Shown here: one piece after another, positions 61,986 through 64,000 of the stretch | Position numbering within the stretch: position 1 is the stretch's first letter | Layout: every line of letters begins with the position of its first letter | DNA from: Pyrinomonadaceae bacterium | Lineage (GTDB): Bacteria > Acidobacteriota > Blastocatellia > Pyrinomonadales > Pyrinomonadaceae | Length of the DNA stretch: 64,000 nucleotides | Direction: 5' to 3' | Assembly (NCBI GenBank): GCA_028284415.1 | Contig: JANQRU010000007.1 | Location: forward strand, 62,001-126,000 | Program-made: the position numbers and the translations under genes | The notes under the pieces: generated by a model | Seen by the model: only the letters and a program-made list of their open reading frames with translations | Told to the model about the DNA's origin: nothing | The model's database searches: none

Positions 61986-64000
61986 AAAAATTTATAAAAT
62001 TTGGTCTTTTATTTACAGTATTCACACTTTGTTCAACTTTAATTTTTGCTCAGGGTTATAAAAAACCGCCAAAGGACATAATGGACATTCTAAATGCTCC
62101 TGCTAATCCTGTTACGGCGGTCAGTCCTGCAAAAGACAAAATAGCTTTGCTTGAACCTGTGCGTTATCCCCCCATTGCGGATTTAGCTGAACCGATGCTA
62201 AGACTCGCCGGTTTAAGAATTAATCCAAAGACAAATTCACCACATCGTCAGTTTTACTTTGTTAATGTAACTTTTAAAAATATTTCTAACGGCAAAGAAA
62301 TGAAAGTTAAATTGCCAAAGGGAGCAAAAATAGTCTCGCCTAATTGGAGTTCGGATGGAAAATATATTGCCGCCGGAAATGTAACTCCGATGGGTGTGGA
62401 ACTATGGATCATTGAAACAGCCACGGGTAAAGCTAAGTTGATTGATGGTGTCAAAGTAAATACTGCTTTTGGGGGGTTCGACTGGATGCCTAATCAAAGA
62501 AGCTTAGTTGTAAATCTGATTCCTGATAATCGCGGTAAAGCACCTAAAGTATCAGCTGTCCCGACATCTCCGAGCATTCAAGAAACATCTGGTCGTGCTG
62601 CTGCAATTCGTACTTACCAAGACCTTTTGAAATCCCCAAATGATGAGAAGCTTTTTGATTACTATGCGACTTCGCAACTAGCAATGGTTACGATAGACGG
62701 TAAAGTCAACAAAATAAATAAACCCGCTATTTTTAATCAAAATACCGCTTCACCTGATGGTAAATACATTCTCACGTCACGAATTACAAGACCTTATTCC
62801 TATCTTTTCCCATACTGGAGCTTTCCGAGTGAAGTAGAAGTTTGGGATACAAGTGGAAATATGGTTTACAAGGTTGCGAGTGTTCCAATCAGAGATAATT
62901 TACCTGTCGGAGGTGTAACAACAGCTCGTCGAAGTATCAATTGGATTCCGACCGAAAGTTCTACTTTGATGTGGGTTGAAGCTTTAGATGGTGGTAATCC
63001 ACGCAACAAAGTTACGCCAAAAGATAAAATCATGATGCATAAAGTCCCTACCAAGATGATGCCAAGAGAAGTCTTAAAAATTGAGCAGAGATATTCAGGC
63101 AGGGCTTTTGGAGAAAAAGATGGAATGATGTGGTTTTACGATTATGACCGTAATAAGCAGCGTCGTCGTATTTTTATGACAAGCTACACAAATCCTTCAA
63201 AAGTTAAAACCATTTCGGATTTAAACATCAGAGACAGATACAATGCAATCGGAAATCCTGTTTTCAAGACTCTTCCAAATGGTAAAGCTGTCGTTTTACA
63301 AGATGGAAATTCAGTTTATCTCTCAGGCAGAGGTGCAACTCCTCAAGGCGACAGACCGTTCTTGCATAAGATGGACTTAGAAACATTGAAAAAACAAGAA
63401 CTTTTCCGCTCCGGCACCGATGCGTATGAAACATTTGTCAGCCTGCTTGATGATAATGCTAATGCATTTATTACACGCAGAGAGAACCAACAAACTCCTC
63501 CAAATCTATTTTTGCGTGATCGAACAAACACTCCTGAAGCAAGAGCAAATGCCACTTCAATGAAACAAATAACTAATTTCAAAGACCCCGCACCACAACT
63601 TCGCGGCATAACCAAGAAATTAGTTAAATACAAACGTGCTGATGGTGTAGATTTATCTTTTACACTTTATCTGCCACCAAACTATAAGAAAGGCGATAGA
63701 CTTCCCGCTTTACTTTGGGCATATCCGCGAGAATTTACGAGCAGATCTGTTGCCGGGCAAGTAACAGGTTCAACCAATCGTTTTACATCAATCGGAGGAT
63801 ATTCACATCTGTTCTTACTCATGCAAGGTTATGCAATCTTAAATAATGCGACTGTTCCAATCGTAGGTGATCCACAAACTGTTAATGACACATTTATCGA
63901 ACAACTTGTCGCAGGTGCCAAAGCAGCCATAGATAAAGCTGATGAAATGGGTGTCATTGATCCTGAAAGAGTCGGAGTGGGCGGACATTCGTATGGTGCA
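61982..64000 (+). CDS. S9-family (prolyl oligopeptidase) peptidase, 3' end beyond window
   Basis: The frame runs from ATG 61982 to the last base, with no stop (673 residues seen). A signal peptide (MKKFIKFGLLFTVFTL...IFAQ) is followed by a beta-propeller-like region (to about 500) and an alpha/beta hydrolase domain. The nucleophile elbow GGHSYGA lies at the last visible codons. The domain start has RADGVDLSFTLYLP and a GDRLPALLWAYPRE segment. Secreted S9 members cut short peptides after proline or aminoacyl residues. The aspartate and histidine of the triad lie outside the window. It overlaps the beta-lactamase-fold gene by four bases. Confidence 0.93.
   Translation, partial: MKKFIKFGLLFTVFTLCSTLIFAQGYKKPPKDIMDILNAPANPVTAVSPAKDKIALLEPVRYPPIADLAEPMLRLAGLRINPKTNSPHRQFYFVNVTFKNISNGKEMKVKLPKGAKIVSPNWSSDGKYIAAGNVTPMGVELWIIETATGKAKLIDGVKVNTAFGGFDWMPNQRSLVVNLIPDNRGKAPKVSAVPTSPSIQETSGRAAAIRTYQDLLKSPNDEKLFDYYATSQLAMVTIDGKVNKINKPAIFNQNTASPDGKYILTSRITRPYSYLFPYWSFPSEVEVWDTSGNMVYKVASVPIRDNLPVGGVTTARRSINWIPTESSTLMWVEALDGGNPRNKVTPKDKIMMHKVPTKMMPREVLKIEQRYSGRAFGEKDGMMWFYDYDRNKQRRRIFMTSYTNPSKVKTISDLNIRDRYNAIGNPVFKTLPNGKAVVLQDGNSVYLSGRGATPQGDRPFLHKMDLETLKKQELFRSGTDAYETFVSLLDDNANAFITRRENQQTPPNLFLRDRTNTPEARANATSMKQITNFKDPAPQLRGITKKLVKYKRADGVDLSFTLYLPPNYKKGDRLPALLWAYPREFTSRSVAGQVTGSTNRFTSIGGYSHLFLLMQGYAILNNATVPIVGDPQTVNDTFIEQLVAGAKAAIDKADEMGVIDPERVGVGGHSYGA

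Noticed and set aside
1-64000. tRNA or rRNA genes, insertion sequences, prophage, toxin-antitoxin or restriction genes
   Set aside because: None seen. No tRNA-like cloverleaf, no transposase motif, no integrase and no methyltransferase-restriction pair in any reading frame I examined.

Overview
This is an AT-rich chromosomal window (roughly one third G+C by eye) from a Gram-negative-type heterotroph. The gene families point to the Acidobacteriota, most like Blastocatellia. The pointers are PEGA/SUMF1 Ser/Thr kinases, FHA-ABC fusions, many small zinc-ribbon membrane proteins, a lone TonB-like protein, TlpA, exported class C beta-lactamase-fold hydrolases and an S9 peptidase. This assignment is inference from family content only. 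I found no rRNA, tRNA, CRISPR array, transposase or phage gene. Many genes end in clear stem-loop terminators.

Layout. 1-4.2 kb: the 3' end of a hydantoinase/oxoprolinase gene, a nitrilase-fold protein with altered catalytic residues, a TonB-like protein and two small exported Lys/Pro-rich proteins. 4.6-9.6 kb: a TspO-like membrane protein overlapping a fused aroD-aroE gene, a zinc-ribbon protein and an E1-like ThiF/MoeB protein. 9.6-24.2 kb: exported proteins, including three intact serine hydrolases and the debris of a fourth, a TAP-like alpha/beta hydrolase, NDH-2, a beta-propeller gene abutting an SDR gene, and an AraC regulator. 24.3-31.4 kb: zinc-ribbon proteins, RlmB, a NYN nuclease, an RDD protein and RqcH. 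31.5-41.7 kb: a signalling island on the minus strand (TlpA, FHA-ABC exporter, a pseudokinase, a TPR protein, and an active-looking Ser/Thr kinase with PEGA and SUMF1 domains). 42-46.6 kb: leuS, small unknown genes and a HEAT-repeat protein.

46.6-53.1 kb holds the most coherent unusual system. A sensor kinase and an NtrC-type sigma-54 activator lie between two outward-facing sigma-54 (-24/-12) promoters that match the consensus closely. One drives three small membrane-protein genes with strong ribosome binding sites, including a 48-codon gene. The other drives two genes of TerB-like domains, followed by a 12-codon micro-ORF with a strong ribosome binding site. A third sigma-54-like promoter lies in front of the exported Lys/Pro-rich genes near 4.2 kb. 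The shared promoter type suggests an RpoN-dependent envelope-associated regulon.

53.1-64 kb: ergothioneine genes egtB and egtD, a 56-codon membrane protein overlapping a biotin ligase gene whose only sensible start is ATT, coaX, an exported protein of six 17-residue repeats, an amino-acid permease, a class A-like beta-lactamase-fold protein, and the 5' part of an S9 peptidase that runs off the end.
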